A DNA stretch of 64,000 nucleotides from Aureobasidium sp. EXF-3400 (Eukaryota; Ascomycota; Dothideomycetes; Dothideales; Saccotheciaceae). The notes beneath the pieces were generated by a model. That model did not search any database. It had not been told where the DNA came from and saw nothing but the letters and a program-made list of their open reading frames with translations. The first letter of the stretch is position 1. Every line of letters begins with the position of its first letter. Positions 43,899-54,138 of this stretch are shown in pieces. The stretch is from NCBI GenBank assembly GCA_024195585.1, contig SWBL01000022.1, positions 1-64,000 on the forward strand, given 5' to 3'. Both the position numbers and the translations under genes were made by a program.

Positions 43899-44846
43899 CT
43901 ACTCTGACAACAACTCCTCCATGACCTCGGCGGCTGTGCGCTTCGGAGCATACAACTCCAGTATTTCCTTGCTCGTGGCTGCGGCCCTGCAAGTAGGGTC
44001 CTTGTTATTCTTCGGAGCGTGTTCAATGGACAAGATGAGCTTCTTCGAATGCGGGCCCTTTGCCATCTCGTTCAGGAACGATAAATCTTCAAAGATGACT
44101 TTGTCCTCATCTACCTTTGTTTGAATCTTTTGTGCAACCAGCTCAACCAGCTTCCTTCCAGAGAAGTCTTCAGGGCCATTGACAATGTATTTCTTGTTAT
44201 TGTGGGGTGTAACGTCTTCCTGAGCAAGAAGGTGACCAGCGATAATGCCAACGTCGCCAGAGTCGACCAGAGCATAAGGAGTATCGGCGTCGATCATCGA
44301 GGACAAGGTGCCCTGCTCTCCAGTCTTGCGGAAATTCTTGATAAACTCGACAGCAGGACCCATGAACATTGAGAGAAAGCCCTGCGGCTGGAGAGAAGTC
44401 CAAGCCAGATCCTTGAACTCGGGCTGGCTCAGCATCATCTCGATGGCCCAATGGGTGCGAGGGTAATAGGCTCTGAAAGCTGGTCTGACGTTGTCGTGGG
44501 TAGTGGAAATGCGAACCACGTACTTGACGCCAGCGACCAAGCAGTTGACGTAGAATTGTCCTTCCTCGGCGAATTGTTGAGGTTCGTTGTGCGAGGCGAC
44601 AAAAACACGCTCAACATTGTGCTTTTGCAGCCAGGCATCGTCAATCTCAACCCAGTTCTGCTCGACGATCTCGACAGCAGGAATCTGAGCGAGCTTTCTA
44701 GCGGCATCACTGGATGCTGAACGAGTGAGGCAGATGATGCGGTGGTTGGAGAGCGACGAAGATTGCTTGATCAGCTCGGGCAGTGTCTCCACGACTTTCC
44801 TGCCTGTGTTGCCAGTTGCGCCGACGACGAGGATTGTGGGGGCCAT
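43899..44846 (-). CDS. NmrA-like NAD(P)-binding protein
   Basis: Atypical short-chain dehydrogenase fold of the NmrA/TMR family; members are redox sensors or reductases. Single exon, 315 aa from the ATG at 44846 (MAPTILVVGATGNTGRKVV), where GATGNTG (residues 9-15) is the dinucleotide-binding motif. An in-frame ATG at 44885 would add 13 residues that do not fit the family. CLTRSASSDAARKLA is the segment where the NADP-binding Arg usually lies. VKYVVRISTTH, then YYPRTHWAIEMMLSQPEF, is where the catalytic Tyr/Lys are replaced in this family (YYPRTHW has no YxxxK). LAWTSLQPQGFLSMFM and KYIVNGPEDFSGRKLVELV are characteristic of the family. A TATA element sits about 105 bp upstream. Confidence 0.88.
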   Translation of the reverse strand: MAPTILVVGATGNTGRKVVETLPELIKQSSSLSNHRIICLTRSASSDAARKLAQIPAVEIVEQNWVEIDDAWLQKHNVERVFVASHNEPQQFAEEGQFYVNCLVAGVKYVVRISTTHDNVRPAFRAYYPRTHWAIEMMLSQPEFKDLAWTSLQPQGFLSMFMGPAVEFIKNFRKTGEQGTLSSMIDADTPYALVDSGDVGIIAGHLLAQEDVTPHNNKKYIVNGPEDFSGRKLVELVAQKIQTKVDEDKVIFEDLSFLNEMAKGPHSKKLILSIEHAPKNNKDPTCRAAATSKEILELYAPKRTAAEVMEELLSE

Positions 44847-45669
44847 TGTTGGAGAGGAATTTGGCGGTACGAAAGTTGAGACCAAGGTTGTTATTGTAGT
44901 AAGAATTGAGGGATGAGAAGAATGATAAAACTTGCCTTCAGACCTACTTTTATATGCAGAGTATAGTGTTCAACGTCAATGACAGCTTTGAAATCAATGG
45001 CGAGAAAGGGATTGTTAAATGGTATGAAGAGCCAGCTCCGTTCATATATGGAGTCTCGGAAGCAAGACCGGGTCCCGGAATGGCAGCTTGCCGTACGGGC
45101 CGCCCGGCTGTGGAACTTTAATGGTGGAAGCTGGAGAAAATTGACCTCTAGCGATGCCCATGACGAGTTGCATTTTTGTTCCTCACACTGACTGTGACAG
45201 ACAACAAGACTTAGTAAATCTTTCTTCTTGTTCTTCGTTGAGCTTCTTCCCTTCCGCACTTCACACACAGGTCGGTTATCGCAGTCGTCACACCACTTGC
45301 CATTGCCTGTCAAGCAAACATCGATTTTGGAAACAGATGCAGTATCCAAAGAGCGTAGTGTAGTATAGGTAAGTCGACCAAGGCTTGATCTTGAGGTAGG
45401 TCTTTTTGTCGTTCTGTTCCATGATGAGTTGTGCTCTTGTATGTCGAGGCGTCGAAGCATTCGTGATGAAAAAGATGCCCTCAGTTACGACCTTCCTTCC
45501 CTCGAGATATCTCCAATTGATGCCTCAAGATTCCTTGCTCCAATCATTACAGTGTGGTTCTTCGCCACAGAGCACCGCCTCACTCTTCTGCCCGACACGT
45601 TGTGTTCTCGAACATCCAACCCACTCGATTTCAGAGAATCTCGGACTCTCGTCTTCCCCATCGTTAATC
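44847..45669. other. Intergenic between two minus-strand genes
   Basis: About 820 bp. Contains the NmrA-like promoter with a TATA box near 44950. A minus-strand frame of 189 codons at 44891-45460 spans the promoter and has no family features, so I do not call it. Confidence 0.45.
44946..44956 (-). promoter_or_regulatory. TATA box of the NmrA-like gene
   Basis: On the minus strand the segment reads gcatataaaag, a canonical TATAAAA element about 105 bp before the start codon at 44846. Confidence 0.5.
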
Positions 45670-46115
45670 TCACGACTCTTCAGTTTCCTTCTTGTCGCAC
45701 TCCACATCAAGCACATCTGCCTGTCTCTCGGGAACCTTGCAAAGCACAACGCGAACAGTATCTCCATGCTTCAATCCAATCTACTTCTCCATCAGCACAA
45801 CGCTCTCACCTTCCAGACTTGAACCTCTTGACTTACCTGATCAGGCGTTTCCTCAGGATGCAACCACTCGCCCTTTTCCTCCCACCAGTGACCTTGACCT
45901 GCAGCCATGATAGTGCCGAACCTGGCTTTTCTACGCATTGTCTCCCATGTGGTATCGAACTCCATACTGCAGGTTGGATCGGTGTTGGGACTGATAATGC
46001 GGATGACGATGAGAGGGCCGAGAGGATCGTTGGGGTGGGGGTCTGGAGTGAAGGTGGGCATGATGTAATCTTCTTCGGTACGGTCGGTCATTTGAAGAAT
46101 GTATGCGTTGTCCAT
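45670..46115 (-). CDS. Small orphan protein, Trp-rich centre
   Basis: Exons 45837-46115 and 45670-45768, joined across a 68-bp intron (45769-45836, donor gtaagt, acceptor gattgaag), give 125 aa. The start is MDNAYILQMTDRTEEDYIMP. The protein is acidic and hydrophilic, with PLIVIRIISPNTDPTC, then AAGQGHWWEEKGEWLHPEE in the middle, and DTVRVVLCKVPERQADVL after the splice. There is no signal peptide or membrane helix. It resembles no family I can name; a small cytosolic fungal-specific protein is the safest description. A longer plus-strand open frame (45429-46271) covers the same DNA, but the minus-strand splice join and codon pattern are more convincing. Confidence 0.55.
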
Positions 46116-46501
46116 TGTGGAGGGTTGTCTGAAGATGGACTTTGCTGGAGTATTTGGGAGTGGTGGGCGATGGTGTTGGACAGGGGACGAGATGTAGGTT
46201 ATATGCTATTGTATCACAAAGGGCTAAAGTGGACAGAACAAACGAGGTACAGACATGTAGGAGATATCTAGAGAGCTCTCATGCAACCCTACATGTGAGA
46301 GATGCCTCCTCCATTCCAAAGTCAAACAAAAGTATAGTCATTGAGGAATGGCATAGCTTACGGCAAACCTGTCAAGACTCTCGTACTAGCAAACATTGCC
46401 ATACCCAGAGCAAACACACTTCGCGAGCCACAATTATGTGTATAGAGAGAAGATCGTAAACAAACAATTGGAAGTATAGTTCTTATCATGCACGAGAGTA
46501 T
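46116..46501. other. Intergenic, about 390 bp
   Basis: Upstream region of the small orphan gene and 3' flank of the MFS transporter, both on the minus strand. No gene was seen. Confidence 0.45.
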
Positions 46502-48173
46502 CTAGACCCTGCTAACCGCAACACCAACATCCTTACCCTTCAAACTATCCCCATCTCCATGCTCAGAAGCAGCATCCTCACTCTCCTGCACCGCATCCCC
46601 ATGCAAAGCATCAGCAAACATCCTCCTCTTCGGCATCAAATACCTCACATCCACAAACCTCAACACACAAGTCATTGCAATAACAACAAGCCACAAACTC
46701 AACGCAGTCTGCCACCCACACCTATAATACGGTGCTTCCTTAGCAGGCCAGATCAAAATCCCAGACCAGGCTGACACAGCATAGTATCCAGCAACACTGG
46801 TTCCCACAATCAGGGATCGGGCTTCAGGGTCTTGGGGTATGAGTTCAGAGAGCCAGGAAAAGATTAGTGGGGCGGTGCCGAGGGAGAGGTAGGAGATGAA
46901 GTAACTGGCGTAGGCGGCAGAGATGGGGATGCTAGAGGGGTTGGTCGTCCAGAGTGTCATTGTTATTGCTGGGATGAGACCGATGAGGGCTTGGGTGATT
47001 ATCAGGGTGTGGCGTGTGCGGAGGGTGTCAGACAAGATGGCCCAGATCCAGACGAATGCTACGGCGATACCGCCGCCTGCGATGGGGATGACGTTGATTT
47101 CTTCGGTGGACCTTTGCATTTGCGTTAGTGTGGATCTGCTTTAACTGTGAAAATATGGCGACTCACCAGCGCTTCGATCCATCCGCTTTGGTGAGAGACT
47201 TCAAAAATAGATTGAAGTATTGGTAACCTCCTTGAGCGTGTACAGTGGCAATGTATAATGCAGCGATGAAGTATAGTGTCCAGCCGGAAAATGCACGCTT
47301 GGTACCGGCCCAGGACAGCTTCTTTGGCTCTGCTCGTCCATGACGAGCCAATCTCTCCATAGCGAGCTCTTGATCAATCTTGTTGAACCAAAAGGCTCTA
47401 GGGTTGGGATTGTTGGGTACATCTGGCAGCATGAAGAATCCTAGAATGACCCAAACCACCGTCATGATGGCATCTATGAGCTGGTCAACATTGAATCATC
47501 TTCTAGAGATTGACAAACTTACTAATCACAAAGAGCCATCGCCAACCAGACAACCCTTTACCTTCAAGGGTGGCAATGATCGCAGCTTGCAACGCACCAG
47601 ACATCATATAACCCAACGTCTGACAAGACTGATAAAAGCCCATTCTCTTTGCCAGTTCCATAGGCGTATACCAATGCATAAGCAAGGTCATCATGCCAGG
47701 CCACGCACTGCTCTCACATAACCCGAGAAAGACTCGCAAGACATAGACATGTTTTGCGTTCTTTGCTAATGCCATTAATCCTGTGATGACGCCCCATGTG
47801 ATCTCCAGGCCGGTGAGCCAGTAGCTGGGTCGTACGTATGTCATGATGGCTTGTGAGGGTATGAGCATGAGACAGTAGGCGATGTTGAAGTATGTGGTGA
47901 AGTAATTGAGTTCGTTTCCGTAGAGGTTTAGATCCTCTTTCATGCCCGAGACGTATGCATTGTTGATGTTCTGTTGATCCAGATATCTGGTCGGACTATT
48001 AGCTTTTCGCATTGATACCTCTAGCAGAGTTGATCGTACTTGATGACTTGACTGATACATCCGAATGTCAGAAGAAACATATCAAGTCTTCTGACCAGAG
48101 CCTTCTCCTCTGCAGATCGCTGCTCCAAATGTATGACTGGCTTTGCCTTCCTGAATATAGATGATAAGCCCAT
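46502..48173 (-). CDS. MFS transporter, allantoate permease / anion:cation symporter family
   Basis: Twelve-helix plasma-membrane transporter of the ACS family (Dal5, Tna1 and Seo1 relatives), importing small carboxylates, vitamins or ureido compounds. Exons 48040-48173, 47523-47986, 47167-47473 and 46502-47111 (introns 53, 49 and 55 bp) give 504 aa. The N-terminus has RRLDMFLLTFGCISQVIKY, then LDQQNINNAYVSGMKEDL, the family signature around helices 1 and 2. VYVLRVFLGLCESSAWPGMM is helix 4 to 5, YQSCQTLGYMMSGALQAAI helix 5, and WVILGFFMLPDVPNNPNPRA leads to the central loop. The C-terminal half has STEEINVIPIAGGGIAVAF and AGYYAVSAWSGILIWPAKEA. An upstream in-frame ATG (48218) is possible. Divergent to the FAD oxidoreductase at 48780, so the two may share a promoter and a pathway (inference). 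Confidence 0.92.
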
Positions 48174-48779
48174 CGTGTTTATGCTAGAAGTTATAATTGA
48201 GTATACTGAAGGAAACACAGTAGGTAGAAATACGATAGAGATCAGGAAGATGTTATAGACCTTTTCGGCAAAGCATTATCATGCCGTCTGGAGGACTGCA
48301 GCAAAGGAGTGATAGGCGAGGCATCGGCCACACCATGGGGCTCTTGATAAGACATAGCTGTCCTTGTGATACCGCATATCACACCCGTAAGGTTACTTTG
48401 CTTCGTAGCAACTGACTACTTTGCGATATCGGTGTAGCTTGGTATCAAGGATAGAGAGGGGTTGTTGCATGATGGGAGTTAAGCATGTCTTGGCGGTTGC
48501 GATCGCCACCAATCAACCCTTTATCATCGACGGAAGATCTTCCTTCGAGTTGTTCGGCCACCGGCCAACGTAAGATAGGCAATTGATAGAACAAATATTG
48601 GCCGTCTCGACCGGGTGAAGAGTCACGAGATCATAGAGCAAAAGAGATACGTAGTATTCAGGACCAAATATCCACCAGCGACCATTTATCAGAGTCAACG
48701 GTGAAACAACTACTCATCGAACAGCGGACCTCTCTATCACTAAGCAGTCGACCTTTTCAAGTCGACCAAACTTGACAAA
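48174..48779. promoter_or_regulatory. Divergent promoter between the MFS transporter and FAD oxidoreductase
   Basis: A 606-bp region between two outward-facing start codons. No supported reading frame. GATA-type sites (agatag, tgataa, gatag) are scattered through it, but they are frequent by chance; nitrogen control is only a possibility. Confidence 0.35.
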
Positions 48780-50247
48780 ATGCCATCTGCAAAGCTAGCA
48801 ACACCTCCCACTACCCCTCCTGGCCTGGAGCCATCTCTCCCTCTACCTTCACCATGTCTATCATACTGGCACAAAACGACTCGTGGTTTCCCCTATCTCA
48901 ATGCTAACAAGGACAACCCTACACCAGAAACAGCCGACTACATCATCATCGGCTCAGGTATATCAGGCGCCTTGACAGCGTTCTCCCTAATCTCATCCGG
49001 CGTCCCCGGCAACAAAATCCTCATCCTCGAAGCCAGAGAAGCAGTCTCAGGAGCTTCAGGCAGGAATGCCGGTCATGTTCGTCCTGATGCTTTTCGAGGC
49101 TATGCTGCCTACGCTGCTGTTCATGGCCCCGAGCAAGCGAAGAAAATCATTGTAGAGGAGAGAAAAGTGTTGCATGCTGTTGATGGGTTTGTGAGGAAAT
49201 ACGATGTTCCTTGCGATTTTGATCTCACGACAACGTTTGATGTGTGTTTGACGCCTGAGTTTGCAGCCTACGAAGCAAAGAGCTTCGAGGCGTACAAAGC
49301 GGCTGGTGGAGACGTGTCGCATGTACAGTTTTATGATGGCGATGAGGCTAAGAGAAGGACGAGAGTTCCTGAAGCTGTTGCTGCGTATGAGTGGCCTGCT
49401 GGATCTAGTCATCCTGCCAAATTGGCACAGTGGCTGTTGAGCAGTGTCATCGAAAAGGGTGCACAGCTGTTTACACACTGTCCTGCAATTGCAGTGACCG
49501 AGTCGAAGCACCCAGGATATCGATGGGATGTGCGTACGCCTCGAGGAACCATTGCAGCCCAGAAGATAGTGCACAGCACCAATGCATATGCCGCAGCATT
49601 GCTTCCTCACCTCAATGGCTATATAACGCCAAACCGAGCGCAAGCACACTCACTCGTACCGACCTCTGCATTTAGTGCCGAGAATGCCTTTACCAGCACC
49701 ATGTCGCTCAGATACAGCCTCCACCACTTCTACTCAGTCATTCAGCGACGAGGCGATGGAACTATTATTCTCGGCGTCTCTAGATCGAACCCAGAGCTCA
49801 GTGCAGAAACATTGGCGGTGCGAGAGAGTTTCGACGATGGTGCTTTCAACCAGGAGATTGTCGATGACGCGTTGAAGCGCTTTGATATCATGTTCCCAGA
49901 AGATGGCGCAAACGGTGAGCGTCACGGCGAAGGACTGGACCACGCCTGGACGGGCATCATCGCTATGACACCTGATTCAGTGCCGTATGTCGGGGCTATC
50001 GAAGAGCTGCCTGGGCAATACATCTGTGCTGGGTTTAATGGACACGGGTAAGTGATTGCGATTCCTCTTGGAAAAACAAACATTGACAGGTTTCAGAATG
50101 GCGAGAATCTTCACTTGTGCGCCAGGTCTGGCCAAATTGATGCTAGGCGGTACGTGGGAGGAAACGGGACTCCCAGAGTGTTTCCAGTACGGTAAGGAGA
50201 GGCTGGTCAAAGCTCTGCGCAAAGGTCAGAAAGGAAGTGTCTGGTAG
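48780..50247 (+). CDS. FAD-dependent oxidoreductase (DAO family)
   Basis: Oxidises an amine, amino acid or similar C-N bond substrate with FAD. Exons 48780-50047 and 50097-50247 (intron 49 bp) give 472 aa. The acceptor is tttcag before ATGGCGAG, giving NGHGMARIFTCAPG, the usual closing motif; an acceptor nine bases earlier would break it. The dinucleotide motif is YIIIGSGISGALTAF (Gly58-Gly63). EAREAVSGASGRNAGHVRPD, with SGRNAGH, is the FAD loop typical of the fungal DAO subgroup. TNAYAAALLPHL and DHAWTGIIAMTPDSVPYVG match later FAD contacts. The C-terminus is LGGTWEETGLPECFQYG. Divergent to an ACS-family transporter, suggesting uptake plus oxidation of one compound (inference). Confidence 0.92.
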
Positions 50248-50449
50248 ATTAGTCAATGAATAAGACCCGAACAGGATTTGGCATCTTCATAGTTAGTCTT
50301 GAGTCAACCATTCGTTTGGTGTCGCATGGCACTCGCGATAGTCTTGAAACGTGAGAAGCTGAAATTAGAAAGTCATGATTTGAATGGTTCAAAGAAAAGC
50401 GCTTTGTGGATTGGTATTTTGTACAAGGAAACAAGCAGACTCGGGCGAT

Positions 50450-51225
50450 TTAGTTGTGTGCCTGAGTCTTGGGGGTGTGGGTATCGCGCTCGTAGTAAGC
50501 CCATTGGCCCTGGTTGGGCGACTCCTCGAGGTCCTCCCAGACCTTGCTCTTGTACATCTCGTCGACGAGAGCGGTCTCGGCCTCTGCGACCAGGATGATC
50601 TCCTCGATCAGGCCAGCCTGGATCTGTTGCTCAATGTGGTTGACCCTAGCAGACAGGTTAGTGGGAAGTAGGCTTCAATGCGAGAAATATGAGCTCACTG
50701 TTCGGCGGAAAGAGGAGGCTCGGGCTCGATGCGAGGAATCATCTCGTTGTCGGCTTGGGGATCTGCCATGAAAGATTGCTCCTGGTGGGCCTTTTGCGAA
50801 AGGAGTCTAGGGCCCTCGGGCTCTTGCTTTTGGATGGGCTCGTCCTCGTAGTCCTCAGTCTCCATGCCCTTGATAGCGCTCTCCTTGTAGACAATGTTGA
50901 CCTCGTTCTTGCTGTTGGACGAAGCGATTGAGCGGAAGGCGTTGGGGTGTGCCTCGACGACGGACTTGACGCGAGTTTGCCATTCCTCCAGACCTTCGGG
51001 CTTCACGGATTCGACAATTGACAGACGGTGCTTGGTAAGAGCTTCAACGGATTGGCGGTAGACGGAGTGTTCGGGGAACTGCTTCAGCTTGTCCAGGGTC
51101 GAGTTGTAGAGGTAGAGGAGGGTAGAGCGAGGGGCGGCATGGGTCAAGACACCAGTCAGACCAGTAGGGGCGCCGGGGGTGAGGAAGCGCGAGGCCTGGG
51201 CAAGCAATCGGGATGAGGGTCTCAT
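50450..51225 (-). CDS. NADH:ubiquinone oxidoreductase NDUFA5-type subunit (29.9 kDa)
   Basis: Accessory subunit of mitochondrial complex I, matrix arm. Exons 50699-51225 and 50450-50645 (intron 53 bp with ccactaac branch site) give 240 aa. The N-terminus is a mitochondrial presequence (MRPSSRLLAQASRFLTPGA). The conserved ETC_C1_NDUFA5 core has STLLYLYNSTLDKLKQFPEH, then VYRQSVEALTKHRLSIVES and EEWQTRVKSVVEAHPNAFR. The C-terminal region carries the fungal extension, with VNHIEQQIQAGLIEEIILVA and SKVWEDLEESPNQGQWAYYE, corresponding to the 29.9 kDa Neurospora subunit. Divergent to the PDI gene at 51634, across 408 bp. Confidence 0.93.
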
Positions 51226-51633
51226 TGTGGCGTGGTGGATGTGTATGATGGAGATTCAGACAATCGTCAATTCAACCACGTCAAGACCCGACGCCCGCGA
51301 TTCGACTGCTGCTAGCCCGTTTGCTGACCACCGAGAGCAAACAACACAAACAGCACCAACCAGTGCCAAGCGCCCTCCGCAAGTCTGGCCTGAGCATCGG
51401 TCTGATCTCAGCCGTCTCCTATTATTGACTTTGAAGCTTCGATGTTCTGACTTGCATTTCATTGCTGTCGCATCTGCCTGTCGCTCTTTTACCTGATACT
51501 TGGTTCCTTCTGGATACTGGCGTCCTTTCCGTCCTTCTTACGCAGCCGAGCAGATACGCCTATCTTGCTTCTATCAACCTTCCAGACTCTCCCATCTACC
51601 CCGGCCTAGAGCGCCTGTGCGCCTCTCTCCATC
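51226..51633. promoter_or_regulatory. Shared promoter between complex I subunit and PDI genes
   Basis: A 408-bp region between outward start codons of a mitochondrial complex I subunit and an ER disulfide isomerase. No supported ORF. No TATA box seen, consistent with housekeeping bidirectional promoters. Function inferred from geometry. Confidence 0.4.
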
Positions 51634-53934
51634 ATGCGGTCGCTATTGATATCGCCTCTGATTGCTTTGTCTTTCGCCGCCTCGGTCTTTGCTGCTCCCC
51701 CAGTCACAAACGATGCGCCAGCTCTTCCTCCGCCCAACTTCGCCCGCGATGCAGCTTTGATCGCTGCAAGAGATGCCCCAGATGCTCCAGCATCTCCTGC
51801 AAAGGATCCTGAAGTCAAGGGCGAAACGAAAAAGGCTCCTGTTACCGATGGTGCCGATGCTGGTCCCAAGGGTACTGTCTTTAATGGTGTCAACGTCCCT
51901 CCGATTACCGAACTTAGTGGAACCACCCTCGACAAGGACATTGCAAAAGGCACGTGGCTAGTAGAGTTCTTTTCACCATACTGCCACCATTGCAAGGCCT
52001 TTGCACCCACATGGCAGACCTTGCACGAATTTTACTACACCTCGGACCCTCTTCCTGCTTCCAACAAGGACTCGTCCGACTCTCTCAACTCCTTTACACG
52101 CTACTACGATTTCAAATTCGCCAAGGTCGACTGTGTTGCCTTTGGCTCTGCATGCGGCGAGCACAACGTCAACTCGTACCCTTCCGTTATTCAATTCAAG
52201 GATGGCAAAGAGGTGGAGCGCAAGGTCGGTGCTTTGGATATAAAAGAGGAGGCCAAGTGGATCGAAGGTATGCTTGAGACTATCAAGCCCGGTTCGAGAC
52301 AAAAGGATGGCCCCAAACTTCCCAAGGTTGGAGCCTCCTCCTCGCCAGACTTCAAGGGTGCTGCTGTTGTTGGTCCTGCCAAGGAAGCAGATGCCATCGC
52401 TGAAGCTACCAAGTCTACTACCTCAGCTACCTCGACCAAGTCTCTGCTCAAGGCCACTAAGTTCGCAAAGGAGACTCCCAACCCCGCCGGAACTTCCGTC
52501 CCTTTGACTGCTGAAAGCTTTCAACAAAAGGTCACGACCACCCATGATCCCTGGTTCATCAAGTTCTACGCACCTTGGTGTCACCACTGTCAAGCCATGG
52601 CCCCTAGCTGGCACGCTATGGCACGCGACATGAGGGGCAAATTGAATGTTGGTGAGGTCAACTGCGAGGTTGAGCGTCGCCTTTGTAAGGACGTCAATGT
52701 CAAGGGCTACCCAACCTTGATCTATTTCCAGGGCGGTGAGCGTATCGAGTACGAAGGTCTCCGTGGTCTTGGTGACCTCATCAGCTATGCAAACAAGGCT
52801 GTCTCAGCTGGTGATGGTGTTGTTGATGTTGACGCTGCTGCATTTGAAGCTCTTGAAGAGAACGAGGAGGTTATTTTCCTCTACTTCTACGATCACGCGA
52901 CCACTAGCGAGGATTTCCAAGCTCTTGAGCGTTTGTTGCTGAGTTTGATTGGCCACGCCAAGCTGGTCAAGACCAAGGATCCCGCTCTTGCTGCTAGATA
53001 CAAGATCTCGACCTGGCCTCGTTTGATTGTATCTAGAGATGGCAAGCCGACTTACTACACCCCTCTCTCGCCTAGAGATATGCGCGACTTCCGCAAGGTC
53101 TTGGGCTGGATGCAAGCCAACTGGCTGCCTATTGTACCCGAGTTGACATCATCGAATGCTCGCGATATTATGGACCACAGACTGGTTGTGCTGGCTATAT
53201 TGAGCCGCGAGCGGAAGGAGGACTTTGTCATCGCAAGACGCGAACTCAAGAGCGCCGCCCTGGAGTGGATTGATAAGGAGATTCAGGCCTTCCAACTTGA
53301 AAGACAGGAGCTCCGTGATGCCAAGCAACTTCGCATCGAAGAGGCCGAGGATCGCAACGACCAGCGTGGATTGCGCGCAGCCAAGCAAATCAGAATTGAC
53401 ATGAATGAAATCGACCGAAAGGAGGTTGGATTTGCTTGGGTCGATGGTGTTTTCTGGGAACGCTGGCTCAAGACAACATTCGGTATCGACGTAAAGGATG
53501 GCGAGAAGGTCGTCATCAACGACGAAGATGTAAGTTGTGGATGATTCGATCATAGCAAAGCTGCGAATACTGACTTTCGATGACAGAACCAACGTTACTG
53601 GGATCTTACAACAACCGGCAACCCCATTGTGCCATCGCGTGTATCCATCCTCGAGACACTGCCCAAAGTGGTGGCGTCTCCACCAAAGATCAGTCCCAAG
53701 CACAAGAACTCGTTCTTCGGGCATCTGATCTGGACAGTGCGTAGTGGCATGTCCGCACACCCTCTCATAACACTTGGGTTAGTGATCGGTCTGCTTGTTG
53801 GAGCCAGTATTTGGGGCAGAGGACTTATCAGAAGAGGAAAGGCATTTGGTAACACAGGGTCTTTCTTCACGGTGGGCAGCAACGAGAAGGACGGCCTACT
53901 GGGAGGTGCTGCCACTGGCGGCAAGGTGGATTGA
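51634..53934 (+). CDS. ER membrane protein disulfide isomerase, two CHHC thioredoxin domains
   Basis: Forms and rearranges disulfide bonds in the ER. Exons 51634-53529 and 53587-53934 (intron 57 bp) give 747 aa. Residues 1-20 are a signal peptide (MRSLLISPLIALSFAASVFA). Thioredoxin domain 1 has EFFSPYCHHCKAFAPTW with Cys117/Cys120. Domain 2 has KFYAPWCHHCQAMAPSW with Cys316/Cys319 and cis-proline segment VKGYPTLIYF; domain 1 has NSYPSVIQF. A thioredoxin-like inactive region follows (TWPRLIVSRDGKP). An unusual charged helical segment (ALEWIDKEIQAFQLERQE, then repeats of LRIEEAE and IRIDMNE) precedes a membrane helix at about 691-713 (PLITLGLVIGLLVGASIWG). A single C-terminal helix fits Eps1/TMX-type PDIs. 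No KDEL signal. Confidence 0.9.
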
Positions 53935-54138
53935 GTTGGTCAAGATTTTCTGTTTCTACTTCTAAAGGATATCACCCTGTTTCAGTTCTATAATGTTCAT
54001 GTCATCATTTTCATCAATAATACAGTAGCAACGAGGAGTTGCGGAGGACGTCTTGGCGAACCCCCGAAGGTCGGCGGGCGATGCGATCTTGGTGATGATT
54101 GGACATTCTACACAGCATTCTCAGTACTTGTGCGCGGC

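Noticed and set aside
44891..45460. Minus-strand open frame of 189 codons
   Set aside because: It spans the promoter and TATA box of the NmrA-like gene and shows no recognisable domain or splice structure.
45429..46271. Plus-strand open frame of 280 codons
   Set aside because: It is antisense to the spliced minus-strand small gene (45670-46115), has no family features, and its Ser/Thr/Leu-rich composition looks like a shadow frame.
50048..50087. Earlier acceptor (ttgacag) for the FAD oxidoreductase intron
   Set aside because: It would change the conserved NGHGMARIFTCAPG ending; the acceptor at 50096 restores it.
54130..54138. GTG-initiated N-terminal extension of dihydroorotate dehydrogenase
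   Set aside because: Eukaryotic genes rarely start at GTG and an ATG pair follows at 54139; similar GTG or TTG extensions were discarded for the frames at 11196, 33869 and 37111.
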